From NCBI GenBank assembly GCA_016200385.1, contig JACQEV010000104.1, forward strand, positions 1 through 5,703: a stretch of 5,703 bases of DNA. The letters are read 5' to 3'. Every line of letters starts with the position of its first letter. Position 1 is the stretch's first letter. A program made the position numbers and the translations under genes. This document shows positions 1 to 5,539 of the stretch, in pieces. The notes under the pieces are model-generated. The model made no database searches and had not been told where the DNA came from. It saw nothing but the letters and a program-made list of their open reading frames with translations. The stretch comes from Candidatus Methylomirabilota bacterium. Its GTDB lineage: Bacteria; Methylomirabilota; Methylomirabilia; Methylomirabilales; Methylomirabilaceae.

Positions 1-1227
1 CATATCCAGCTCATAGAAGCTGAATGGGTCCTTTCCCCTTGCCGTCTTAATGAAGATCTCCTGAGCCTGGCGCTGGCTTCGGGAGGTCAGGACATCGGTC
101 GAGTAGCGACCCAGCAATTCCTCGGGTTTATAGCCGAGCATCTCCTCTATCTTGGGGTTCAGATACGTAAACCGGCCTTCGCGATCCAACGCATAGATGA
201 CGTCGCGAACCTGCTCGGCCAGCAGCCGGTATTTCTCCTCTGAGGCCTTGACGGCCTCGGCATGGGTTTGGACCTCTTGGAATAGCTTTGCGTTTTCGAT
301 GGCGATCGCGGTCTGGCGGGCGATCGCATCAACCAGCCTCACCTTCTCTTCGTCAAATTGATGCTGCACGTCCCACCAGACAGCAAGCAATCCTCCGACC
401 GGCTGGTCTTTGACCAGCATGGGAACGAAGAGAATGGATCGATGGCGCAGCAGTTGAAAAATCTCGTGAGCGCACCTGGGATCACTGGACGTATCATCTG
501 TATAGACCGCGGACTTCTTCTCCCACGCCTCTTCGAGAAAATGGTTTCCTTTCAGGGGAAGCTGGGTTCCCATGAAGACGCTCAGACGCTCCCTCGGCAC
601 ATGGTAGCCAGCGAAGGGCTGCAGATCGCCGGTCGAGGGGTCTTGGACGTAGGCCCCGACGGTATCGGCCGAGAGGGCACGGGCAACGGCTCGCGCGATG
701 CGCCGGATGGCCTCGCGTAGATCAAGGGTGGAATTGACAGAGTAGCTGACTTCGAGTAGCGTCTGCTGCTCTTTCAGCCTGGCCTGCGTCTCACCGATCA
801 GACGGGCGTTTTCCAATGCGATGCTCAATTGGCGCCCGATGGTCTGGAGCAGCAGCAACTCAATGGTCGAGAAAGACGGCGACCCCGCCTTGGCGATGTT
901 CAGCAACCCGACAGGCCGATCCTTGGCGACGAGCGGAACGCTCGCGTGAGCGGAGACTGACAGCTCAGAGAGGGCGGGCTGCGGACAATGATCTATGACG
1001 CTGTACTTGAGGAGCGGATCGGCGCCTACGAAGGAGCGGAGGCAGGGGCAATCTGGGCAGGTGAGACTCCCGGATTCCGGGCATTCCCTGGCGGCATGTC
1101 TGACCGCAGCAAGGTACATCGTGTGCTGCGGACTTATTGTCACGGCGGGCCAACTCAGATTGTCCGGCGGACCTTGGTCCAGGTAAATCCAGCCGAGGAG
1201 CGCGCCCGTGTGGGACAACCCTAGCAA
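1..1227 (-). CDS. GAF-GAF-PAS sensor protein, C-terminally partial (probable sensor kinase or diguanylate cyclase)
   Basis: The minus-strand frame is open from 1269 to the window edge and gives about 409 residues from a TTG at 1227. A first GAF-like domain (about residues 8-145) begins near GWIYLDQG and ends with SIALENARL. A signalling helix leads into a second GAF (about 155-315), which contains VGAYVQDPSTG and VGGLLAVW and ends with AIAIENAKLF. A PAS domain begins at EEKYRLLAEQVRDVIYALD (about 330) and runs off the edge. The output domain (histidine kinase or GGDEF) is not in the window, so calling it a kinase is inference. The first GAF holds Cys49, 57, 60, 62 and 81. The start is uncertain: no ATG or GTG precedes the GAF core, TTG 1227 and TTG 1218 lack a good SD, and two in-frame TGA codons (1285-1287, 1270-1272) lie upstream. 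The expected N-terminal GAF helix is short or missing, so the 5' end may be truncated. The gene follows the HAD gene on the same strand after about 213 bp. Confidence 0.85.
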   Translation of the reverse strand, partial: MLGLSHTGALLGWIYLDQGPPDNLSWPAVTISPQHTMYLAAVRHAARECPESGSLTCPDCPCLRSFVGADPLLKYSVIDHCPQPALSELSVSAHASVPLVAKDRPVGLLNIAKAGSPSFSTIELLLLQTIGRQLSIALENARLIGETQARLKEQQTLLEVSYSVNSTLDLREAIRRIARAVARALSADTVGAYVQDPSTGDLQPFAGYHVPRERLSVFMGTQLPLKGNHFLEEAWEKKSAVYTDDTSSDPRCAHEIFQLLRHRSILFVPMLVKDQPVGGLLAVWWDVQHQFDEEKVRLVDAIARQTAIAIENAKLFQEVQTHAEAVKASEEKYRLLAEQVRDVIYALDREGRFTYLNPKIEEMLGYKPEELLGRYSTDVLTSRSQRQAQEIFIKTARGKDPFSFYELDM

Positions 1228-1440
1228 AAAAGCAGGTCGGGAGCAACGGGAAACGATTGACAGACCACCTCAACCCCGAACAGGTCAGCAAGGCTCAACG
1301 CCGCTCTCCCGGGCGGAACTCGCCCACCACAACCACACATGATCATGCGGCAGGCGGGCTGGCCATGCAATCCAAAGGCCAGGCCGGGATCTGAGGCCAG
1401 TGCGCTTTGGCCACCGTACGACGTGAGACGCGATCGACGA
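1228..1440. other. Gap between HAD gene and sensor gene; imperfect GC hairpin
   Basis: No convincing coding region is seen in any frame, although GC richness keeps several frames open as shadows. An inverted repeat (CTGGCC 1359-1364 with GGCCAG 1377-1382, extendable by two pairs past a bulged G) lies about 60-80 bases downstream of the HAD stop codon. It has no T-run, so it is at most a weak, non-canonical end of the HAD transcript. This gap could also hold the decayed N-terminal part of the sensor gene, but I could not recognise a GAF helix in any of the three minus frames. Confidence 0.4.
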
Positions 1441-2049
1441 TCACGCTTTCTTGTCCAGACCAGGCAAGCCTAGCAGGGGCGGGATCTCGGCCAGTGAAGC
1501 GATCAGGTGGTCGGCATTGGGCGAGGTTGGTTGGACGGGATTACTCAACAGGACGGTTCGGACACCCGCGCGGCGGCCCGCCAGCATGTCAAATTCGAAG
1601 TCACCAACGAACAGCGCCTCGTCCGTCCTAAGGCCGAGCCGGTGGCAGGCTAGCAGGATTGGGTCAGGCGCAGGCTTTGGCGGGGCATCCTCCCTGGTTA
1701 CGATCGTCAAGAAGGGAAGCCCCAGTCGCGCCTGGATCAGGTTAACACTTTTGCGGCTATTACGCGTGACAAGCCCGAGACGCAGTCCATGATGATCGAG
1801 CCTGCGCAGAAGCGGCAGAACCCCGTCCAGAGGCTGGCAGCGGTTGGCGGCCTCGGTCTCGTGCCGCTCGAGGATCGCTTCCGCCCTTGACCGTTCTTTG
1901 CCGGAGAGCCCCCGGATCCTTTCCAGGATGAACCCCTCCGTGGAGCCAAAGATCTCCTGCTTGATGGCCACGAAGTCGAGGCACTGCGCGACCACCACAC
2001 CATCCATATCGAACAGGACACCCCTGATAGTGGAACTCCAGACTGTCAC
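1441..2049 (-). CDS. HAD-superfamily hydrolase (subfamily IA, phosphoglycolate-phosphatase-like)
   Basis: This is a predicted cytoplasmic Mg2+-dependent phosphatase for a small phosphorylated metabolite; the substrate cannot be read from the sequence. From a GTG start at 2049 the protein has 202 residues. Motif I is FDMDGV, with nucleophile Asp14 and acid/base Asp16. A short helical cap follows (about 20-80, including LSGKERSRAEAILERHE). Motif II is LVTRNS (Thr95), motif III is PPKPAPD (Lys125), and motif IV is FVGDFEFDMLAGRRAG (Asp150, Asp154). All catalytic motifs are intact. The frame can extend to an ATG at 2187, but those 46 extra residues are not HAD-like and would cover the promoter. 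The GTG has a GGGAGA SD about 9 bases upstream (complement of 2059-2065), and motif I then falls at the usual distance from the N terminus. The gene is divergent from the MFS gene and ends with TGA. Confidence 0.9.
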   Translation of the reverse strand: MTVWSSTIRGVLFDMDGVVVAQCLDFVAIKQEIFGSTEGFILERIRGLSGKERSRAEAILERHETEAANRCQPLDGVLPLLRRLDHHGLRLGLVTRNSRKSVNLIQARLGLPFLTIVTREDAPPKPAPDPILLACHRLGLRTDEALFVGDFEFDMLAGRRAGVRTVLLSNPVQPTSPNADHLIASLAEIPPLLGLPGLDKKA

Positions 2050-2088
2050 TGGCTTCGTCTCTCCCGCCGTATCACGTCTACTCAACCT

Positions 2089-2119
2089 TATATATACTCG
2101 ACTGCCTTCGACCCGGCAA
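2089..2119 (-). promoter_or_regulatory. Sigma70-type promoter for the HAD gene
   Basis: On the minus strand TTGCCG (2119-2114) is followed by a 17-base spacer and TATATA (2096-2091). The AT run continues to 2089, so the -10 register could shift by a few bases. Transcription would start near 2084, giving a leader of about 35 bases before the GTG at 2049. Confidence 0.65.
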
Positions 2120-2149
2120 GTAGATTTGCCTACACAGGGGGACCGAATG

Positions 2150-2171
2150 CCCGAAATCCGCCCGAAATCCG
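2150..2171. repeat. 11-bp tandem direct repeat next to the MFS -35 box
   Basis: CCCGAAATCCG occurs twice with no gap, at 2150-2160 and 2161-2171. A degenerate part (CCGAAT) lies just upstream at 2143-2148. The second copy ends at the base before the MFS promoter's -35 hexamer. An 11-bp period is about one helical turn, so a dimeric or oligomeric regulator would meet both copies on one DNA face. The pair is centred near -46 of the predicted MFS start, a usual activator position. Confidence 0.6.
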
Positions 2172-2200
2172 TTGACACCCCTCTCAAGACCTGCTATTAA
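2172..2200 (+). promoter_or_regulatory. Near-consensus sigma70 promoter for the MFS transporter gene
   Basis: TTGACA (2172-2177), a 17-base spacer and TATTAA (2195-2200), with a TGC extended -10 (2192-2194). The predicted start is near 2207, giving a leader of about 33 bases. That leader carries the SD AAGGAAGG (2222-2229), 10 bases before the ATG. Confidence 0.75.
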
Positions 2201-2239
2201 CAGGCGGTTCTTCTCCTTCAAAAGGAAGGTTTCCAGACA

Positions 2240-3418
2240 ATGGCCGCGAAATTCTCGTCCGATCAAAAGCGAACAATCGCTACGCTGAGCACTGCCATCG
2301 CGATACGCATGCTCGGGATTTTCCTCGTGCTTCCCATTTTCACACTGTACGGGGAGCAGTTCACCAGCTCAAAACCGCTGATCGGCCTTGCCTTCGGCAG
2401 TTACGGGCTGACCAATGCCCTGCTCCAGATCCCGTTCGGCCGGCTATCCGACCGATTCGGGCGGAAACCGCTCCTGCTCATCGGCCTCACCCTTCACAGC
2501 TTCGGCTCAATACTGGCCGCCATCCCCCCTAACATCTTCGCCCTCATCGCCGCTCGTCTGATCCAGGGAGCTGGAGCCATCAGCTCCGTGGCCTTCGCCC
2601 TGGTGGCCGATTCGGTTGATGAGAGAAACCGCGCCACCGCGATGGCTTTTCTTGGGATCCCCATTGGCCTCTCCTTCGTCGGCGGAATCCTGGCGGGACC
2701 GGCGATCGCCAGCATCAGCGGCTACGCCTCGCTCTTTTGGCTCTCCGGTCTTCTGAGCGTGGTCGCCTCCATCTACCTGGCGCTTGCCGTAAGGGAGCCT
2801 GAGAGGGAGAGGTTACAGGCCGAAACCTGCGTCCACCGGCCATCAGTCGCTTCGGTCCTCAAGATCGGCGACGTTGTGAGATTGGACGTCTGCGGGTTTC
2901 TCATGTCCTACTTCATGAGCAGCTTCTTCTTCCACTTTCCCTTGCTGGCTCGACAGTATCTCCCGCTGCGAAGCTACTATCTTCTCCTGGGCCCGATGCT
3001 CCTTGCGGCCGCGGTGGTGATGTTTGCGGCCTCAGGAGCAGCCGACCTGGGCTGGGCGAAATCGACTGGGGTGACGGCCTTTGTTCTCCTTTCGATCAGC
3101 GCGTGGCTCCTCTTTCGGGGCGCTGACGTTGGGCTCCAAGCCCATCCACTCCTCGCCCTCACCATCGCAGGCATGCTCTTCTTCTCTGGCTTCTCCAGCC
3201 TTGAGCCGATCCTCCCCAGCCTCATAACCAAAGCGTCCCCAAAGACCGTGTATGGGACAGCACTGGGGACCTACAATTCTCTGCAATTCCTCGGCAGCTT
3301 TGCAGGCGGCGCCGCCGCAGGGATTCTCGGAGCCCTCGGGAATCAGTTCGTGATGGCTGGGCTGTTGGTTGCCGCAACTGCCGGCGTCGTGTTGATGGCC
3401 CAGGTAAAGGCCCCATAA
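2240..3418 (+). CDS. MFS transporter, YajR-like, lacking the C-terminal YAM domain
   Basis: This is a predicted inner-membrane secondary transporter of 392 residues with 12 hydrophobic segments, probably a proton-coupled exporter. The substrate is unknown. TM1 carries IRMLGIFLVLPIFTLYG. The MFS motif A, GRLSDRFGRK, sits at 67-76 between TM2 and TM3, and RLIQGAGA at 106-113 is the TM4 motif. A polar loop at about 185-215 separates the two halves. The C-terminal half has LEPILPSLITKASP and GTALGTYNSLQFLGSFAGG (about 321-357), which resembles the YajR group. Known YajR proteins are longer because of a soluble C-terminal ferredoxin-like YAM domain; this one stops after TM12, so it is only YajR-like. 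The ATG at 2240 has a strong SD and its own promoter, which settles the start. The gene is convergent with the hydrolase gene, whose stop lies 64 bp away. Confidence 0.9.
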   Translation: MAAKFSSDQKRTIATLSTAIAIRMLGIFLVLPIFTLYGEQFTSSKPLIGLAFGSYGLTNALLQIPFGRLSDRFGRKPLLLIGLTLHSFGSILAAIPPNIFALIAARLIQGAGAISSVAFALVADSVDERNRATAMAFLGIPIGLSFVGGILAGPAIASISGYASLFWLSGLLSVVASIYLALAVREPERERLQAETCVHRPSVASVLKIGDVVRLDVCGFLMSYFMSSFFFHFPLLARQYLPLRSYYLLLGPMLLAAAVVMFAASGAADLGWAKSTGVTAFVLLSISAWLLFRGADVGLQAHPLLALTIAGMLFFSGFSSLEPILPSLITKASPKTVYGTALGTYNSLQFLGSFAGGAAAGILGALGNQFVMAGLLVAATAGVVLMAQVKAP

Positions 3419-3482
3419 GCAACACGACACCCCGACCGCCACATGAGACGGCGATCCTTCCTGTCACTGACTTCCTCTGCAT

Positions 3483-4283
3483 CTACACCCCACGGATGAA
3501 CTTGCGGACAGCGATGTTGACCTGCCCCGGCGATTCGAGAGGAAGCATGTGGCCAGCTTTCTCGATCAGTAAGAATGCGGATCCCGGTATCTCTTTGTGC
3601 AGTCGCTCGGAGTAGCGAACGGGCGTAATCAGGTCGGCACCGCCACAAAGAATCAGGGTCGGGAGATTGATCTGTCCGAGCCGACCCCTGAAGTCGAAGT
3701 TCCGGCTAGCGGTGAAATCGCCCAACACGGTCTCCAGGCTGCAACGTCGAACATCATCCCGCGCAATGGCCAGCGCCTCATTCGAAACCAGTTCCGAGAA
3801 GAACATCCCTTTGAATTTGTGAGGAAGGGTGGCAATAGCCCACAGCAGCACATCTGGCGTCAGGGCTAGCGTGTCGAGGTGGGCCGCGGTCGCGAGAAGG
3901 ACCAGCCCCTTCAGGAGCTCAGGGTGTTTCAGCGCAACATCGAGCGCAACAGCTCCCCCCAATGAATGTCCCACCAGGAAGACCTTCCGCTTGCCGATTC
4001 TCTGCAGCACGCCTCTGACCGTAGCGGCGTACCGTTCGACAGAGGGATCGCGCACCTGCTCTGAGGCGCCGTGGCCTGGAAGATCCGGCGCCACCACCTC
4101 GAACTCACGCGAGAGGCCATCCACCTGATACCACCAGGAGTCAGCGCTGCAGCCGCTGCCGTGAATCAGGACAAGCCGCTCACGCCGAAGCGGCCATCGC
4201 CTGCCCATGTGGACCAAGCCAACGGCTAAGCCGTCGATCTTGAGAGATTTCCGCTGAAGTCGCTTCGGCGGCGGGCTTGGCAT
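3483..4283 (-). CDS. Alpha/beta-fold hydrolase
   Basis: This is a predicted soluble serine hydrolase of 266 residues, probably an esterase or C-C bond hydrolase type enzyme; the substrate cannot be assigned. The oxyanion region LIHGSG is at 39-44, followed by SWWYQVDGLSREFEVVAPDLPGHGAS. The nucleophile elbow GHSLGG places Ser107. GGADLITPV supplies the acid Asp217, and AGHMLPLE supplies His245, so the triad is complete. Between them is a lid of about 70 residues (about 135-200). No signal peptide is seen. The ATG at 4283 is the first in frame and fits the usual distance to the HGSG motif, but no good SD precedes it; Met26 is a less likely alternative because it removes strand 1. The gene lies 226 bp downstream of the glutaredoxin-like gene on the same strand and probably has its own expression signals. 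Confidence 0.9.
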   Translation of the reverse strand: MPSPPPKRLQRKSLKIDGLAVGLVHMGRRWPLRRERLVLIHGSGCSADSWWYQVDGLSREFEVVAPDLPGHGASEQVRDPSVERYAATVRGVLQRIGKRKVFLVGHSLGGAVALDVALKHPELLKGLVLLATAAHLDTLALTPDVLLWAIATLPHKFKGMFFSELVSNEALAIARDDVRRCSLETVLGDFTASRNFDFRGRLGQINLPTLILCGGADLITPVRYSERLHKEIPGSAFLLIEKAGHMLPLESPGQVNIAVRKFIRGV

Positions 4284-4509
4284 TGCGAGACGTAGTTACC
4301 GCGGGAAAGCGATGAATCTGTACAGAGGGCGCGCCCCAATGGCGAGTGCGAACAGACTAGAGCGGGGAACGTTTCGGTGAAAACCGGATCGACCGGGACA
4401 GCGGTGAAGGCCAATACTGGGGCTGGGAGCCGCGAGGGATCGCATCGCGTCGAGTCGGGAGGCCCCTACTGAATCTCGGAGGTCATCTTATGACTGCGAC
4501 GAGGCCCCC
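4284..4509. other. Intergenic stretch with a short inverted repeat
   Basis: No supportable gene on either strand. A perfect inverted repeat, GTCAT-CTT-ATGAC (4482-4494), lies 16 bases past the glutaredoxin-like stop codon. It could be a small operator or a weak transcript end; there is no T-run in either direction. GAGGCCCC occurs at 4459-4466 and 4501-4508 as an 8-bp direct repeat of unclear meaning. No clear promoter for the hydrolase gene was found. Confidence 0.4.
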
Positions 4510-4743
4510 TCAAGATGCCAAGGCCTTGGCCAGGCGCTCCTGATCGAAGCCAACGATCCGCTCACCGCCGATCACAGTGACAGGGATGCTGTTGAATCCC
4601 ATCTTCTTCAACTCGTCGAGCGCCACCGGATCCTCGCGGACGTTTTTTTCGGTAAAAGGAACCTGCCTTTGGGAAAGCCACGCTTTCACCTGGTAGCAAG
4701 ACCCTCACCCGGTGCCGCTATAGACAGTCACTTCTTTTGACAT
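4510..4743 (-). CDS. Glutaredoxin-like selenoprotein candidate with in-frame TGA at the first active-site Cys (UxxC)
   Basis: Read through one TGA, this frame encodes 77 residues of the glutaredoxin/NrdH thioredoxin-fold type. Strand 1 is KEVTVYSG. The active site is T11-G12-[TGA13]-G14-S15-C16-Y, followed by helix QVKAWLSQRQVPFTEKNV. The cis-Pro motif is SIPVTVIGG (Pro54), then IVGFDQERLAKALA. The TGA (4705-4707) sits exactly where relatives have the first Cys of CxxC; the second Cys, Cys16, is kept. The ATG at 4743 has a strong SD (GAGGAGG, complement of 4753-4759). The 64 codons after the TGA are intact and end in a second TGA. A hairpin at 4671-4690 fits a bacterial SECIS. The likely role is selenol/thiol oxidoreductase. 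The alternative is a Cys-to-stop mutation or sequencing error; the strong SD and intact downstream frame argue against decay. It lies 48 bp after the zinc-ribbon-like gene, probably in one operon. Confidence 0.8.
4671..4690 (-). promoter_or_regulatory. Candidate bacterial SECIS hairpin in the glutaredoxin-like mRNA
   Basis: On the minus strand, starting 15 bases after the in-frame TGA, GG (4690-4689), a bulged U (4688) and GAAAGC (4687-4682) pair with GCUUUC (4678-4673) and CC (4672-4671) around a GUG triloop (4681-4679). All eight pairs are Watson-Crick. The apical G lies about two dozen bases after the TGA. Bacterial SECIS elements are small stem-loops inside the coding region just after the UGA, usually with a G in the apical loop, and E. 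coli fdhF has a bulged U recognised by SelB. The hairpin also codes for V-K-A-W-L-S, so it must satisfy both roles. Confidence 0.6.
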
Positions 4744-4791
4744 CTGGATTATCCTCCTCGATGGTAGAAGCCGTACAGAAACAACGGCAAT

Positions 4792-5010
4792 CTACTGAAC
4801 GAACCCCTCTTCGCTTTCTTCCCTGACTGCCTGACGAATTCCCCGGCTCGTGTGGATATAACAGGCGCGACATACGCTCCGAACGGTATCCGACGAAGGT
4901 CCCTCCGCCAGGAGATACGTTTCAGAGAGTTTCATCGCCTTCCCGCAGATAACGCAGCGACGGAGAGTTTCCTTGATTGTCACCTTAGACAGTTCTCCGA
5001 TCTGTGCCAT
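4792..5010 (-). CDS. Small zinc-ribbon-like protein with two CxxC pairs, function unknown
   Basis: A 72-residue soluble protein that I do not recognise as a named family. An N-terminal helix-like stretch (about 5-18) leads into RRCVICGK (Cys19, Cys22), then a 24-residue loop including KLSETYLLAEGPSSDTV, then VCRACY (Cys47, Cys50), and a charged C-terminal helix SRGIRQAVREESEE. Two CxxC knuckles at this spacing are typical of a treble-clef or zinc-ribbon metal site; zinc binding is inferred. The ATG at 5010 has a GAGG SD seven bases upstream. It is followed after 48 bp by the glutaredoxin-like selenoprotein candidate on the same strand, so the two are probably cotranscribed. A structural, nucleic-acid-binding or redox-partner role is possible and cannot be chosen from sequence. 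Confidence 0.75.
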   Translation of the reverse strand: MAQIGELSKVTIKETLRRCVICGKAMKLSETYLLAEGPSSDTVRSVCRACYIHTSRGIRQAVREESEEGFVQ

Positions 5011-5260
5011 TAGCCCGCCTCACACATGTCCCGGCCTTCTGTGGGCCCCTTAATAGACAGCTTAACCGAACTGTCCGATTCCGTCAACGGCGATGACTGC
5101 CTGCCGCAAGGAAACCGTTGCATCAAGGTCCTAACTCGTCTACAATAGCCCTAACGATTTATCATTTTGAGCCTGCTTGGAAATCACCATTCTTGCCGGA
5201 AACGAGGATTCCATGCAGGAGTTGGATCGGCCGAGGCGAGACTAACGAGGGGGAATTCGC
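5011..5260. other. Intergenic region upstream of the zinc-ribbon-like gene and tRNA-Ala
   Basis: No convincing gene. Just upstream of the zinc-ribbon-like gene there is an inverted repeat, GACAG (5056-5060) / CTGTC (5071-5075), with a 10-base loop. It overlaps the -10 part of a weak minus-strand promoter candidate (TTGACG 5087-5082, 17-base spacer, TAAGCT 5064-5059). It could be an operator for the zinc-ribbon/glutaredoxin operon. The stretch from about 5095 to 5260 shows nothing I can support. Confidence 0.35.
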
Positions 5261-5289
5261 TTGACAACATCCTCTTCGCTCGCTTAAAT
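5261..5289 (+). promoter_or_regulatory. Promoter of the tRNA-Ala gene
   Basis: TTGACA (5261-5266), a 17-base spacer and TTAAAT (5284-5289), followed by a GC-rich discriminator (GGTTCCCGC). The perfect -35, spacing and GC-rich discriminator are typical of stable-RNA promoters. The predicted start is near 5296, about 20 bases before the tRNA. Confidence 0.65.
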
Positions 5290-5316
5290 GGTTCCCGCTA
5301 ATTTGCCGAAAAACGT

Positions 5317-5392
5317 GGGGCTGTGGCGCAGTTGGGAGCGCGCGTGACTGGCAGTCACGAGGCCACGGGTTCGAATCCCGTCAGCTCCACCA
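5317..5392 (+). tRNA. tRNA-Ala (anticodon GGC)
   Basis: The 76-base cloverleaf is complete. The acceptor stem is GGGGCTG/CAGCTCC and contains the G3-U70 wobble that is the alanine identity element. The D stem is GCGC/GCGC with loop AGTTGGGA. The anticodon stem is CGTGA/TCACG with loop CTGGCAG, placing anticodon GGC at 5350-5352, which reads GCC and GCU. The variable loop is AGGCC, and the T arm is ACGGG-TTCGAAT-CCCGT. Discriminator A and an encoded CCA end the gene. All stems are fully paired. Confidence 0.97.
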
Positions 5393-5437
5393 TTAAACTC
5401 CAGAGCGTTATCTCCCGCCGCACTCCTTCCGATATCA

Positions 5438-5457
5438 ACTGACCGTAGTCTGTCAGT
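5438..5457 (+). repeat. Inverted repeat downstream of tRNA-Ala
   Basis: ACTGAC (5438-5443) pairs with GTCAGT (5452-5457) over an 8-base loop. It lies 45 bases past the tRNA and immediately before the next hairpin. It has no T-run of its own; it may be a processing barrier or part of the terminator region. Confidence 0.4.
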
Positions 5458-5495
5458 CACTTCCCGATCCGCCTTCAGGCCGAAGTGTTTCTTCT
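5458..5495 (+). terminator. Possible intrinsic terminator for tRNA-Ala
   Basis: CACTTC (5458-5463) pairs with GAAGTG (5482-5487), with an inner GCC-TTCA-GGC hairpin (5471-5480). The stem is followed by the pyrimidine run TTTCTTCT. The internal loop is unequal and the T-run is interrupted, so termination may be partial. Confidence 0.4.
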
Positions 5496-5539
5496 ACCAG
5501 ATCAAGTTGCGAATCACGCTCACCTCAGCCCTCGACGCA

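Noticed and set aside
358..720. Plus-strand open frame of 120 codons inside the sensor gene
   Set aside because: It is antisense to well-recognised GAF-domain coding sequence, has no family resemblance and is a shadow caused by GC-rich codons.
965..1291. Minus-strand open frame of 108 codons overlapping the first GAF
   Set aside because: Its protein is low-complexity Arg/Pro/Leu sequence, while the overlapping frame clearly encodes GAF motifs.
2050..2187. 46-residue N-terminal extension of the HAD protein to an ATG at 2187
   Set aside because: The extra residues are not HAD-like and the stretch carries the HAD promoter. The GTG at 2049 has a good SD and standard motif I spacing.
4226..4414. 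Minus-strand 62-codon open frame overlapping the hydrolase start
   Set aside because: No SD, no recognisable motif, and it overlaps the real hydrolase N terminus in another frame.
4676..4697. Alternative SECIS fold with stem GCUAC/GUGGC and an 11-base loop
   Set aside because: It has fewer pairs, including a G-U pair, and no G at the start of the loop. The GAAAGC/GCUUUC hairpin is longer, has a bulged U and fits SECIS features better.
4510..4743. Genome-wide reassignment of TGA as a sense codon
   Set aside because: TGA ends the HAD gene and this same gene, and only one in-frame TGA interrupts a clear protein here, so site-specific recoding is the simpler reading.
5213..5245. Ten-codon open frame (MQELDRPRRD) upstream of tRNA-Ala
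   Set aside because: Too short to support, with only a marginal SD and no promoter or attenuator context.
5317..5392. tRNA-Ala 3' end as an integration (att) site
   Set aside because: No repeat of the tRNA 3' end and no integrase gene are visible in the window.
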